Positions 11,557 to 21,559 of a stretch of 64,000 bases of DNA are shown in pieces. A program made the position numbers and the translations under genes. Under the pieces are notes generated by a model, which had not been told where the DNA came from, did no database searches, and was given only the letters and a program-made list of their open reading frames with translations. This DNA comes from Gracilaria domingensis (taxonomy: Eukaryota > Rhodophyta > Florideophyceae > Gracilariales > Gracilariaceae), in NCBI GenBank assembly GCA_022539475.1, contig VCMS01000187.1, positions 142,207 to 206,206 of the forward strand, given 5' to 3'. Numbering within the stretch: position 1 is the stretch's first letter; each line of letters opens with the position of its first letter.

Positions 11557-12345
11557 TTGTCGTCTAACATGCCCCTGCACGCTCATTGGACGCACCTCTG
11601 TAAAATAAATGCGCTGTCGTCAACCGCCCGTTCTACTTTCCATCGTATCGCATCTGGGAACCTCAAGGTCGGAAGCTCGAACCCATTTCTCCCATTTCGC
11701 CGCATCTGTTTACAGCACGGTTACTCGGTTTCTCACTGGCAGCCAGCCCACTACATAACCAAGTCACCGCGAGCAATCGATGCAGCGGGATGTGGCTGGG
11801 TTCATGTCGATGTCATGGATGGTCAGTTTGTACCGAACATAACCGTTGGTACATTGGTTGTCAAAGCGCTCCAACCGGTGACGAACAAACCGCTTGATGT
11901 TCATCTTATGATTGTGGAACCAGAGCTCATTGTTCCAGAATTTGTGAAAGCGGGTGCAGACATTATTTCTGTACATTGTGAGGGTGAAAGCACCATTCAT
12001 CTTCACAGAACTCTCAATCTTATTAAAGATCTTGGATGCGAGGCTGGCGTTGTTCTCAATCCAGCTACCCCAGCATCTTCCATTGAATAAGTGCTTGATC
12101 TCTAGGACCTCGTGCTCGTCATGTCAGTGAACCCTGGCTTTTGCGGACAAGGTTTTATCGAATTCGTCGTACTGAAGATCGCGGCAATCTGAAAAATGGC
12201 TGATGAGCGTGGTCTGAACCCATGGATTGAAGTTGAGGGTGGCATCAAGGGACATAACGTCTACAAGGTTGTCGAGGCCGGTGCAAACTCTCTTGTATCA
12301 GAGTCTGGCGTCTTAATAGCTTTGATTTTGTTTTGTGGCCTGAAT
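11557..12345 (+). pseudogene. Ribulose-phosphate 3-epimerase pseudogene
   Basis: The family interconverts ribulose 5-phosphate and xylulose 5-phosphate in the Calvin cycle (plastid) and the pentose phosphate pathway. Visible family motifs in order are [57 protein letters not shown], then [24 protein letters not shown] and [10 protein letters not shown]. The first strand of the barrel (family SPSILSANFAKLG) is garbled before residue 65. The frame then closes at a TAA after PASSIE, where the family reads Y, and a TAG follows within seven codons. A third stop precedes KMADERG. The carboxyl end diverges after SLVSESGV. The preceding 60 residues may be a decayed transit peptide. Identity is clear and loss of function is near certain. 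Whether it arose by retrocopying cannot be told. Confidence 0.88.
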
Positions 12346-12453
12346 AAAACCCTTGGCGAAGAAAATTTTCATTTCCAAAAACTTTCGAGTCACATGGACC
12401 CTGTTTTAATTCGTATTAGACATACTGCCAAACGTAACAGTATAGAAATATAG

Positions 12454-13680
12454 ACGTTCATGAAAAAGATTAAAGAACGATGAAAAAAGTTTTACAGGTG
12501 CAAAAAAAAATAATTGATTTGCTCTAAAAAAGCTTTGCGCTTTATCGTAGTAAAATAATTTTCTATAAATTAATTAGTATTTTGCTAACGACCTGAAGTG
12601 GAAACCTTCTTTATGAGATGCATGAGCTTTATTACTTATTGGATGATTTCGAGATCAGTAATAAAATATTTGAGGATAGAATAGAACATTGATTGAAAGA
12701 ACTAAATGAATTGGTACAAAATGCGCTTATTCTCAACGTTTCTATTACTCTAGAGCTATATTATTTACACTTGCATTATGTGCAAAGTTAATGTTTATAC
12801 ACTACCTAAAGCACGATTTTCAAATGTGCGCATGCAAGGAATGGTTTTCTTCAAAACCGTATTTGTTGGTATGATAGTGATCCAATTTGAGGTAATCTCC
12901 GAAAAAGGCCCAAAATGCGCCTTGTGACACGATACATTTTTTCACATTTTGTTAGACTAACTTGTTCGTTTTTATGTTAAAACAGTTCGAATTTTATTTT
13001 ATTTAAAGAGCCGGAAAACGCAGAATCTACCTAAAACTTGGGATCTGCGCAAGAAAATGAAAGATTGCTAGTTTTTCCCGAGCAGTTTCTACGACGAGCT
13101 CTAGTTTAGATCAGAGGAGCAGTTTTGTTCGTCTGTAGGGAGCCTTGCTATAAAATGTGCCAATTGTTTAGGGTAATATTTGTTTGAAATAATTTTCAAC
13201 TTTTGTGGGAATATTTTCAAATTTTTGCATTATACAAATAATGCATAGCTGCTGCAAAAGGAAAAGCTTCTCTTAATAACTTAATTTTAACCAGAACCTA
13301 ACACGTGGCTGAAATTCTTTTACTTTCTAGTTCTTTTCTTTGAAGCATTGAAAAAAAATATGTTTACCTTCACGTTCTTTGAAGAAACATTTGTACTTTA
13401 GTACTTCAGTTTTATGTGGAATGAGCTATTAAAACACCTTTACACTTTTGTGATAAATCATTTCTGGGGGAGATTTGCAACTTTTCCAGCAAAGCTTGCT
13501 TTGCATAGATCTGATTTTATTCATTAAAGCATTTGTTTCACCAACTAGCTGGTACTCTTAATATAATTGAGAGATTTGCATTCAAACAATAAATATTTTG
13601 TTAACTGTTTACGAAAACATTTTGTTTACTACAGAAAACTGAATCCTTAACCTTCTACGTTCATAATATATATTTGCTTT
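12454..13680. other. AT-rich, no gene seen
   Basis: About 1.2 kb of AT-rich sequence with stops in every frame and no hairpin or repeat that stands out. Confidence 0.5.
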
Positions 13681-13686
13681 TCTTGT

Positions 13687-13938
13687 TTACGCAGCGTAAA
13701 GAAAGTAGGTTTTCTTCGGAGCTTTAGGAACTTTATTTCGTAGCTTTCTACGCAAGGCTCTGATCACAAAAACGCCTCCGTGTATTGGTGCAAGCACAGA
13801 TGCAAGAGATGCAAGAGATGCAGTACTTGTTGAAAACGCTCCTTGTGGTGCCATGGGTGAGATCTTCGCCAGGCCCCACCCTTGATCATCATGGCGAATG
13901 AAGGATTGCGTTGATCTTAGAACAGATTCTAAAAGCAC
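13687..13938 (-). CDS. Small hypothetical open frame
   Basis: An 83-codon frame ending in a basic tail (RALRRKLRNKVPKAPKK). It contains a Ser/Ala-rich segment that could be a membrane-like helix. I recognise no family. It lies just downstream of the reductase-like pseudogene on the same strand and could be part of that locus. Support is weak. Confidence 0.2.
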   Translation of the reverse strand: MLLESVLRSTQSFIRHDDQGWGLAKISPMAPQGAFSTSTASLASLASVLAPIHGGVFVIRALRRKLRNKVPKAPKKTYFLYAA

Positions 13939-14020
13939 TTGTATGAATGAACATGATCTTGGTAGATGCAGAGCTATAATTTATTGATTTTGCGAAGGGA
14001 TGGACTCTTAAATCGTATTC

Positions 14021-15300
14021 TCAGATAAGCTCCTCCGGATTACGGATACAATTCATAGTCAATGACGTCAGAAAGAACATTTTTTTCGACGGGTTTTGAT
14101 CGTAAGCAGGTCCTGCGACAAAAGAGCACTTCCTGATTTTGCAAGCGTCTTGCACAGCCTTCTGCAAAACGCCAGACCCTTGGAAGAACACAATATTATC
14201 ATCGGGGACGGTCTTGAAGAAGTTAAATCGTCCCTGGCTGATGTTGATTCTCACACTGCCCGACACCTCGGTGGTCTCCAAAGACGAAGAGCTTTCCCAT
14301 TGGCATTCACGTCTCATGATTTTACGACGTTCGTCGATTTCGTGGCTCAATTCCTCATTTCCCTCATGGTTTCCAGTCAATGTGATGGAAACATCCACAT
14401 CCGGATTGTCGAGATCTGTCCCAATGCGTGCCTTCTGGCTCTTAAGAGAGCTAGAGCACGAACCAACGATGTCCGGTCTCGCGGCCTCTAGAGAGGCTGG
14501 TTGAGCGGACGGCGTCAGGGTGGCACAGTGGCGGCCCCGGAACGGGCTGCGTGCCCAGACGGACGTGCGGCCCCGAAGGGGCTGTGTCGCGTAGTGTCGC
14601 AAGACGAAGTAAAGTTGAATATACTTTATTGTAGAAGATAGATAATCGATTAGTTGTGTTGAAGTCACTCGCCGACTACTACGAGCTACTTAAGTACTAT
14701 CTTGAGATAGCGTAAACCTGCTAAACCGCGTATCTCCCCACCGAGCCAGATTAATTGCAGGAGCTCTATCACTGCGCATATGCGCCTGTGATATAAATCA
14801 AATACAATATATCTCTCGAGAGAAATACAGTATTATCCCTAGCACTGTACTTGCTGCACCGCCACGAAATAGGATACCAATCCCTTGGCCTCCAGGGCCA
14901 CAAAGCGAACGAGATCCAGATACAAATCTGGAACATTTCATAATGTGTATCTCTACACGGATGAGGCTCCTTTCTCAACAGTCTTTGCATTACATCCCAC
15001 ACCCAGAAGAACAGTGCTGGATCTGCACAAGTGTATAGAAGGGTAAGATGAGGAGGTTTATACCGGCTATGTAGTTGCAGTGCATCAATCAAGTACCCCG
15101 GGTACGCTGCCGCTGAGCCACCTGCAACCACAGTGACTGCTTTGTCTCCTCCAATACTGATCTTTACTCTTTCCGACATGGATCCCAGAAATGGTCCCCA
15201 TTGGTAAATGTCAATTTCTGGCGCTTCAGCTACTCGTTCAGTGTGCGAAACTTTGTCTTTTCTTCCCAGACGTGGTGGGTTTGCATACAGTACCCCGGGT
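14021..15300 (-). pseudogene. Ferric reductase/NADPH-oxidase-like C-terminal domain, in two pieces
   Basis: Enzymes of this family carry electrons from NAD(P)H through FAD to haem across a membrane. The right piece (about 15300-14980) reads IYQWGPFLGSMSE, then AVTVVAGGSAAAYPGYLIDA and PPHLTLLYTCADPALFFWVW. These match the 'GPyG ... vaGGiG.tP ... LlwsvRdp.l' blocks of the NAD-binding half. The left piece (about 14500-14021) reads DVDVSITLTGN, then SVRINISQGRFNFF and NIVFFQGSGVLQKAVQDAC, matching the closing 'iy.Tg ... GRp ... v..CGP..l...v..ac' blocks. The normal Cys-Gly-Pro is replaced by Gln-Gly-Ser. The two pieces are in the right order on one strand, separated by about 0.5 kb that holds a probable insertion. 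No membrane or FAD portion was found. Domain assignment is by motif only. Confidence 0.5.
14510..14768. other. Probable insertion between the reductase pieces
   Basis: This stretch does not fit the reductase and differs in composition. One half is GC-rich (GGCCCCGGAACGGGC; GCGGCCCCGAAGGGGC), the other AT-rich with the palindrome CTATCTTGAGATAG. It may be a solo LTR or small element. Its edges and duplications could not be fixed. Confidence 0.3.
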
Positions 15301-15350
15301 TACTTTAAAAAATTATTTTACAGCTATGTTCTGTAAGAACTTAGAATACG

Positions 15351-15901
15351 AAGAGGTAATATAAGCCTTATATTGGGAGCATCCTGAAACACCAAACGCA
15401 CAAAATCGCATTGTGTGCGTTTGTGTATTTGCAAGGCATAAGCCTTTCTGAAACCACAAAAACGTAAACCTCCAACGCAAATAACGAGTCATTTGAAGAG
15501 TTCTTTTCAGTCATTTATTCAAAACGCATTCCTCTCGTACCTAGTGCGCTAGGCCTGAGGGGTGCTTGCGGTTCAACACACAAGTGTTTTGTTTGGTTCA
15601 GGATGGAGACGGTGAGCGTCCTCCATCTTGAACCCAACGCGCAGCGAGAAAAACGCGTAACAAGGTGAATGCGCCGAAACGAAAACGCGCAGCGAAAGCA
15701 GCCGACTCGTATTCATTTCGGAAGAGCACGCGCTCAGAACTTGCGTGTTTGTGACGGGAGCAAAACTCGGTCAGCGAGGCGAGCACGCTGACCGAGTTCT
15801 GCTCAAACGCAAGCGCAAAGTCACGCTGTGCGATCAAATCGTGACTTTGCGCGTCGACCAAATTGCGTTTTTGCGGTTTCAGGATGCTCCCATTACCTCT
15901 T
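15351..15901. mobile_element. Non-autonomous inverted-repeat element packed with hairpins
   Basis: The termini are inverted copies. AAGAGGTAAT at 15351 and GGGAGCATCCTGAAAC at 15375-15390 are matched by GTTTCAGGATGCTCCC (15876-15891) and ATTACCTCTT (15892-15901). The left copy has 14 extra bases (a near-palindrome) between the two blocks. Inside are AACTCGGTCAGCG/CGCTGACCGAGTT (15764-15776 with 15786-15798) and GCGCAAAGTCACG/CGTGACTTTGCGC (15813-15825 with 15840-15852), both perfect 13-bp stems. A longer imperfect stem lies at about 15593-15635. No protein is encoded. If only the inner blocks are the ends, the flanking ATT on each side could be a 3-bp target duplication. It looks like a MITE or foldback element of unknown superfamily. 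Confidence 0.7.
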
Positions 15902-16557
15902 CAAAATATAGGAGAAAGTACGCAATTTCGCAAATTTTGAAATACATGAGTACAGTAAGCAAACTCATTGAAGTCACTCTCGTCATCACCGCCGTCCCCA
16001 CCAACGCCGTCCAGCAGCACGCCCACGGCCCCGGCGTCTCCGTCACCCCCATCACCAGCTTCTCCGATATCACTGTCACCTCTATCCCCACCATCCGCCC
16101 TATCCCCTTCAACCACGCTAGTCCCTGCACAACCGCAATCTCCGGCATCTTCCACTTCCATGTTTGTGTTCCTCTTCCATTCTCCTTCTTCCTCCTTCAA
16201 TAAACCTAAAACCGCCATATGCTCCAATGCCCTCCTTTCCGTCCATGCCGCTTATTCTACGCGGTCTGCTGCCGCCACCGAGAAAACTGTAGATTCACTC
16301 ACAGCCATCTGCTTTGTCCATTATTGCGAAGCCGTCGCCGCGAAGGTTTCTCATACCAGGGAACTACATTAAAACAGCTAGATATATATGTCCGAGCGAC
16401 ATCCCTGCTATAGTCGATAGACTAGTCAGTTGTTGTAACCCTGTATTATGCCATGAAGCTGGTCTGCCTAATGTCTAAGAGCACAATGACAATGGCTTGT
16501 CAATAAGGAACGTACTTACACTGTGTGCTAGACGCTGGGCTGATGCGGTCTGTTTGT
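15902..16557. other. Low-complexity Ser/Pro-coding stretch, no gene assigned
   Basis: The segment at 15968-16160 is rich in CCC/TCC triplets. It reads as Ser/Pro-rich on plus and as an Asp/Gly-rich acidic run on minus. Both frames are open because of composition, and neither shows a domain. A gene end is possible but unsupported. Confidence 0.3.
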
Positions 16558-16561
16558 TTAA

Positions 16562-19500
16562 CCCTTTTGGGACTGAAAATTTTTAACGCTAGTCAGAAAG
16601 GGTTACGAACGATCCAATCAGAGCGCAAGTGAATACTTGCACATTTAGATGACAGAGCAGCTCTGATTGATTGAAATTGACTTTTGGTTTCAATCAACAA
16701 TCGGGTACACTCTACGTATTTTGTAAAGAGTGCAGCTGCACTGCAGCGGTGATGTGAACCTCCATGCTATGAGCACTCCCAACGTCATGCACCAGTATGG
16801 ACGACGATGGAAACAAAACTTCAATACTTCAAACTTTACCGTGCAAACCCACACCAAAACAACCAGAGACTTTCAAGTCGGAGGAAGACACCCCAGAATC
16901 CGCATGTGATGTTTCTGTAGAGCGCTCAAGAAATTCTGCCACAGTCTTTCACACTTCTCTCACCAAACGTGCGTCACTTCCGAACACATCCTCCGATGAA
17001 GGCGCCCAATACCAGGTCTTCTGTAATACCGTTCCCGCCGTGACCCCGCAAATAAAGATGTTGCGTGCCATAAGTGCGGAGAAACGCCCTGCTATTGGCT
17101 CCAGTTAAGAGCTGCAGTAGTAGAAAAGACATAAGTTGATTATTTTGTCTTTGGCGTACCAAACAGGAACAATAATACGGCCCGTAAAACGGCCTACCAA
17201 GCCTACGTCTACAAACGCCACCGTTTTCTAGCATCCGGTAACCGAGTTCAACTTCCGCAATGTGTGATTGAAGGTATTCAAACAATGTCGCCTGATGAAA
17301 AAGGGGCGTATATGCCACTCAAAGAAACTTAGATTTACTTATGTAATACTTTGGCGCTTGTTAGCGTGTTGGTTACTTTGTTGTATCGATTTCTGTGTTG
17401 CTTGGAGGATAGAACTTGTTCAGCAGATAAAATTGATTCATAGACATCACGACGAATGTTTTGAAGCGATTCCTTGTTGTGAAAAAAAGAAAAGCAGTTC
17501 ACGTGGAACCCTTTTTTTGCACTTACTACAAGAGAACATTGTGTAGGTTCCATGATGCCCAGCATTTCCAAGAGTACACGGAAGGCATCGTACGCTTTTG
17601 CGTCCTTCTGTCTCCAACGGAATATGTTCTCTGCTATGCGTCGCATTGTTCAATACAGTAAGGGCCCCGCTCTCTTCCATTGTGCAAATGGTCTTTAGTG
17701 CAGCACGTTGCTGCCTGTATTCGACATGTTCGGCGACGAGCCGCTGGATGATTCGGTGCTTCATCTGCATAACATCGATAATCGTAGTTCTCTCCTGCGC
17801 AATAGCATTTAGAAGTGCATGTGCATTTATAACACTTGCATCTAGAACAAAAGAAAGCAGACTAATTTGCACTCTCCTCTCTTTCCGTACAGTGGCCGAT
17901 GTAGATCTGAGTTGATCAAACCGATCAACTCCATTCATAAAAAGATTATATGCTACAATCACTGATGGAACTTGGAGCGTCGTGCGTGTCATTGACTCTT
18001 TGCAAGTCCACCTTTCTAAAGGGGCCAGTTCATAGACGCATCTCACTGCTTCTACGTTGGGAGTTTGAATTCTCGTCGAAGGCGTATCGGCTAAATCGTT
18101 GGTATAAAACGTTACGAGAGCGCGGTCTTTGAAAACTATGAAGCCGGCGTTACGGGCTACTTTCGGAGGCGCATTTGCGACATCGCTGCGTTCAAATACC
18201 TGAACAAGGCACCAATCTCCTCGTCTTGCACTCTTCAGGTTTTCCATAGCCTCTTTCAGAGCAGGGCGATTGAGTCCATCGATGTTATTGAAGCGAACCG
18301 TTCCAAGAACCTTACACTCCCCATCACTTAGAATACCCAGTTGGTGTGCCAACACATGGCGCGTGTAGAAGTTGTCCATCACTATCAATCTTCCATTCTT
18401 CGGTGTGGCGTGTAGCTTTGTTTGGTGTGCCACTTGTGTACACCAGAGTGCCGAAGCCGATGATTTAGCCACCAAGGTACCATCTATCTTCCGATTCACT
18501 GCACTCTGTAGATCCCGAAACACATTCGTATACCTCTGTACCGGGCTTTGGCCAGAAGTATTTCCACAGCCGTTGTCCTGAAGACTATGCAAGTAGGCAT
18601 GCGCCCATCCCACCACAGCATAAAACCTAATGCCAAACTTCACTGGCTTGGATTTCATATACGAGCGCCCGCGAGTGCCCCCTTTGCACCTGATTGTATT
18701 ACTCGTCGTGAGTACTAACACCCACTGGAACTGCTAGGGTAGCCGCATTCTTTGCATAATGTTCCAACAACTGTCGACTGTGCCATAATGGGTCCGACAG
18801 CGCTACGTCATGTTCGTAAGCGGGGTAGATGCGCAAGGCTTCACGAATTGATAAAAAAGAATCCCGGGACATGACCTTCTTTAGGAATATTATTCCCAAC
18901 AAATCTGAAGAGCTCCAGTAGTCTTTCAAGCGGTTCAAGCGGTGCACGGATGTTGCGAGCTCAAGACCTAGATAGGCCATAATCTCAACCATTCGAAGTG
19001 GTTTGGTCCTCTTTCCTCGTTTCTTTACCTCTTCACTCGTCCACAAACGAATACAGTTGAGAAACGTATTGTTGAGAAACATCTGAAAGAGGCCGAGTTC
19101 TCTCTTATGTGCATACGCCCTTCTGATTGGAGCATCCTTCGTCAAGTGTAATCCACTTCGCTCACGCCATTTTGTGCAATATGGGACGCTCTCGTATATA
19201 TTATGCTCTTCAGCTGCACTGAATGCTGTGACTTCAAATTCCTCAGAATCGGCACTGTCCCAAAACAGTTCTCCAACAGTTTCAAAATTGCATTCATGTC
19301 CACCAGTGTTTGCGCTGTCAGAAGGACCTAGAATAATGAGTAGAGTTGACTTTTGCTGCATACTGTGACTGTTGTAGAAATCTTTGAAACGAAACGAGAA
19401 AGCTCTTGGGAGGCTGAGCGCATCAAAGCTCTAACATTGTCATGCAATTGCCACCGCACTGGGAAGCAAAATGCCTGAGAAAGGTTTGGTAAATTTGTGA

Positions 19501-19991
19501 GGTTTGTCAAGTGCTGAAGAAAAAGCGCAACAGGAAAGTAGTCCATAAAGGCTCTACGAATGTGACCAAGGTAGAGTGAACGGAGTGTGGAGCATGGTGG
19601 TCACTGGGCTTGGTGGTTTTCTGGTCAGTTTGGGATAGCTGTGTGTCTGGAGTTTGCTGTGCACGGCCGCAACCATACCACAAATTCATGAGCGCAGATT
19701 GAGATCAAGATCTCATGCAGGCCTTGGGGTAAGAAACTTGTTGCGCATAGTAGACGAGAGGTTTCAATGAAAATAGTTCCCTTCAAGAGAGAAAACAACA
19801 GTAGTAACTGGATGTATCAGGAAGCGATTGAATTGTACCCAATGAGACGAGTTTATCTTAAAGCTATTGAGCTAGACTTTAAGTAAACCGAACAAGTGGC
19901 GTCGCGATATCCAAAGGTTTCCTGTCGTTGCCCAATAAGACTGCGCGCTTAAAGCTATTCTGTTAGACTTAAGCGATCAGTCCCAAATGGG
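16562..19991 (-). mobile_element. Full-length piggyBac element
   Basis: The ends are CCCTTTTGGGACTGA (16562-16576) and its near-perfect inverse TCAGTCCCAAATGGG (19977-19991), matching at 14 of 15 bases. They are flanked by TTAA on both sides (16558-16561 and 19992-19995), the duplication that defines piggyBac insertion. A subterminal repeat CTTAAAGCTATT occurs at 19857 and 19948. The transposase occupies 17447-19361 on the minus strand. The left 0.9 kb holds no recognised gene: a plus-strand frame of 103 codons at 16797-17108 and an overlapping minus frame at 16974-17318 show no known domain. The intact ends suggest a fairly recent insertion, although the transposase is frameshifted. Confidence 0.92.
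17447..19361 (-). pseudogene. piggyBac transposase, one frameshift
   Basis: Cut-and-paste transposase of the DDE_Tnp_1_7 family. The amino-terminal frame (18699-19361, 220 codons) ends in AVPVGVSTHDE. The carboxyl frame (17447-18721) picks up within the same conserved block with TIRCKGGTRGRSYMKSKP. The two frames overlap by 23 bases, so a single frameshift near 18700-18720 separates them. The three catalytic aspartates are visible: HDE at the junction, VMDNFYT (residue 116 of the second frame) and NGVDRFDQ (residue 266). The protein ends with a cysteine-rich tail (CLPC...CSKC), as in other piggyBac proteins. The methionine at 19361 is the natural start; an upstream minus frame at 19328-19546 shows no motif. 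The protein is probably inactive unless the shift is a sequence error. Confidence 0.88.
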
Positions 19992-19995
19992 TTAA

Positions 19996-20789
19996 GCAAC
20001 GCATTGGCTGGGTTATATTACTGTGAGCAAGCGAAGCAAGTTGCGGCGGTCACCATGTGTACCGAAATATGCGGCGCATAATACCAATAAATACATGGCA
20101 ATACATATTGATAAAATGGATAGGTTTAACTCACTCGGATGCAGAGCCAATGTTAAGCTCCAGGTTGCCGTTTTGGCATTGAATGTAGCATTGGAGATAC
20201 GTTGGTAGTCGAGAAAGGCTCATGCAAACAGCATTGCGCTTCGACCGTTATCGGATTTTTGGTGTTGAAACGGTCAGAACCAAACGTTTGAAGGCCTCAG
20301 AGCACAATCTGCTCGCGCCGTTGATTGCAACAGCTCTTTGCCCAGTGGATTAACAGCGATAAACTTTGGCAACTTGATGCACAGAATTTTCTCTAAAATA
20401 ACTCTAAATTTAGTTTTCGGAGATGTAATATAAGGCTTAAAGTGCAGCGCTGCACTTTAGGCGTCATATTACTTGTCTGTAAACTACTGCTTACTGTAAC
20501 ACAGGCAACTGTATGCGTACCTCCTTCATGGTAACCGTCCATTGTGATCTTTGACGGCGAAAAATACTAAAGGGGAAAGCACAAGCTTTACGTCCAGAAG
20601 GTTGAAGTTTCCGTTCTTACATGTGGTGCTGCAATCAACTGCACAGATCCCCATGCTGGCTCTGTGGCTGACAGAACTATGTTTCGAACAAATTTGAGGT
20701 TCCATCATTCTGCGCTGAAAAAGCGGCTGGGCAAATTATATTTGATGGACGATGGAAATGGTTTAGAAAGATTTCCTGAGTCATAGTCG
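19996..20789. other. No gene recognised
   Basis: Mostly decayed sequence to the right of the piggyBac insertion. It contains the palindrome TAAAGTGCAGCGCTGCACTTTA (20439-20460), within a longer imperfect inverted stretch that starts GTAATATAAGGC and ends GCGTCATATTAC (about 20425-20475). Confidence 0.45.
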
Positions 20790-21310
20790 GTGGTAATGGA
20801 CAAGAGGTACACTGGGTTAAACGCTCTCGTTTCTTCAATCGTTCCTAAGAAGAAGCCTCAGAACGGTTTTTGTCGTATAGAGAGAGCGCTACAAATCGTT
20901 GCATTGCCATAGACAGGGTCATTGTCGAGAACTATTTTGGACGTTTGCAATGACTCTGGAACTTCTTGGGATCAAAATGAAATTGGGAACGCTCAAGTGT
21001 GCAGCTTTTTGTTCAGGTTTTGACTAGCTGGGACGAACTACCATATCATGAAGAACCCCTTACGGAACGAAGATGGAGAGATCTTTCGGAAGTGCAAGGA
21101 TCCACCTTACTCTATTAACGTCAGGGAAGCGGAAGAACGTACCGAGTACCGCACGCGTAACTACAAAAGAAGGAGGACAAGGATTCTCCGAGATGTTACT
21201 AATCAGCGTGCAGCAGACTCTGAGATTGTTCCTGGGCATGCGGTGCATCAAAGCCCCTTCCCTGACTCTGACGATGAAACTGTACTCGCTTCCAATTTGG
21301 TTTGAGGTTT
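20790..21310 (+). mobile_element. Decayed DDE_4 (PIF/Harbinger- or IS5-like) transposase fragment
   Basis: Read across several frames, the text runs DKRYTGL, SSIVPKKKPQNG, then DRVIVENYFGRL, LWNFLGSK, TSWDELPYHEEPL and RRWRDLSEVQ. This is the carboxyl third of a DDE_4 transposase: the 'DkGY' block, then the E-containing 'VE.yFGRl' block. The open frame at 21048-21305 begins in the wrong frame for most of it. Frameshifts and stops are numerous. It is distinct from the family at 10250 and 47055. Confidence 0.6.
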
Positions 21311-21559
21311 CTACAGACTGCAGAGCTTTCTAGGATTAAACATAGTTATCTATAGTTACTAGACCTTTGTATAGATTTGAATTCTGTTTACAGAACAAAG
21401 ACAACTCTAAGTTATAGTCTATCCATGACTGTAAACATGATATCTGTAAAAAATTAAAAGATCTCGCGAAAGTTCAAACTTCCATGAGATGATTATATTC
21501 TGTCGAAATACAGATATAAGCTGAGGTAGGTCTTTTGACTAACTTAACAGCTACTAAAT

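Noticed and set aside
15968-16372. Ser/Pro-rich protein or acidic Asp/Gly-rich protein on the other strand
   Set aside because: Both are explained by a low-complexity CCC/TCC stretch; neither has a supported start or domain.
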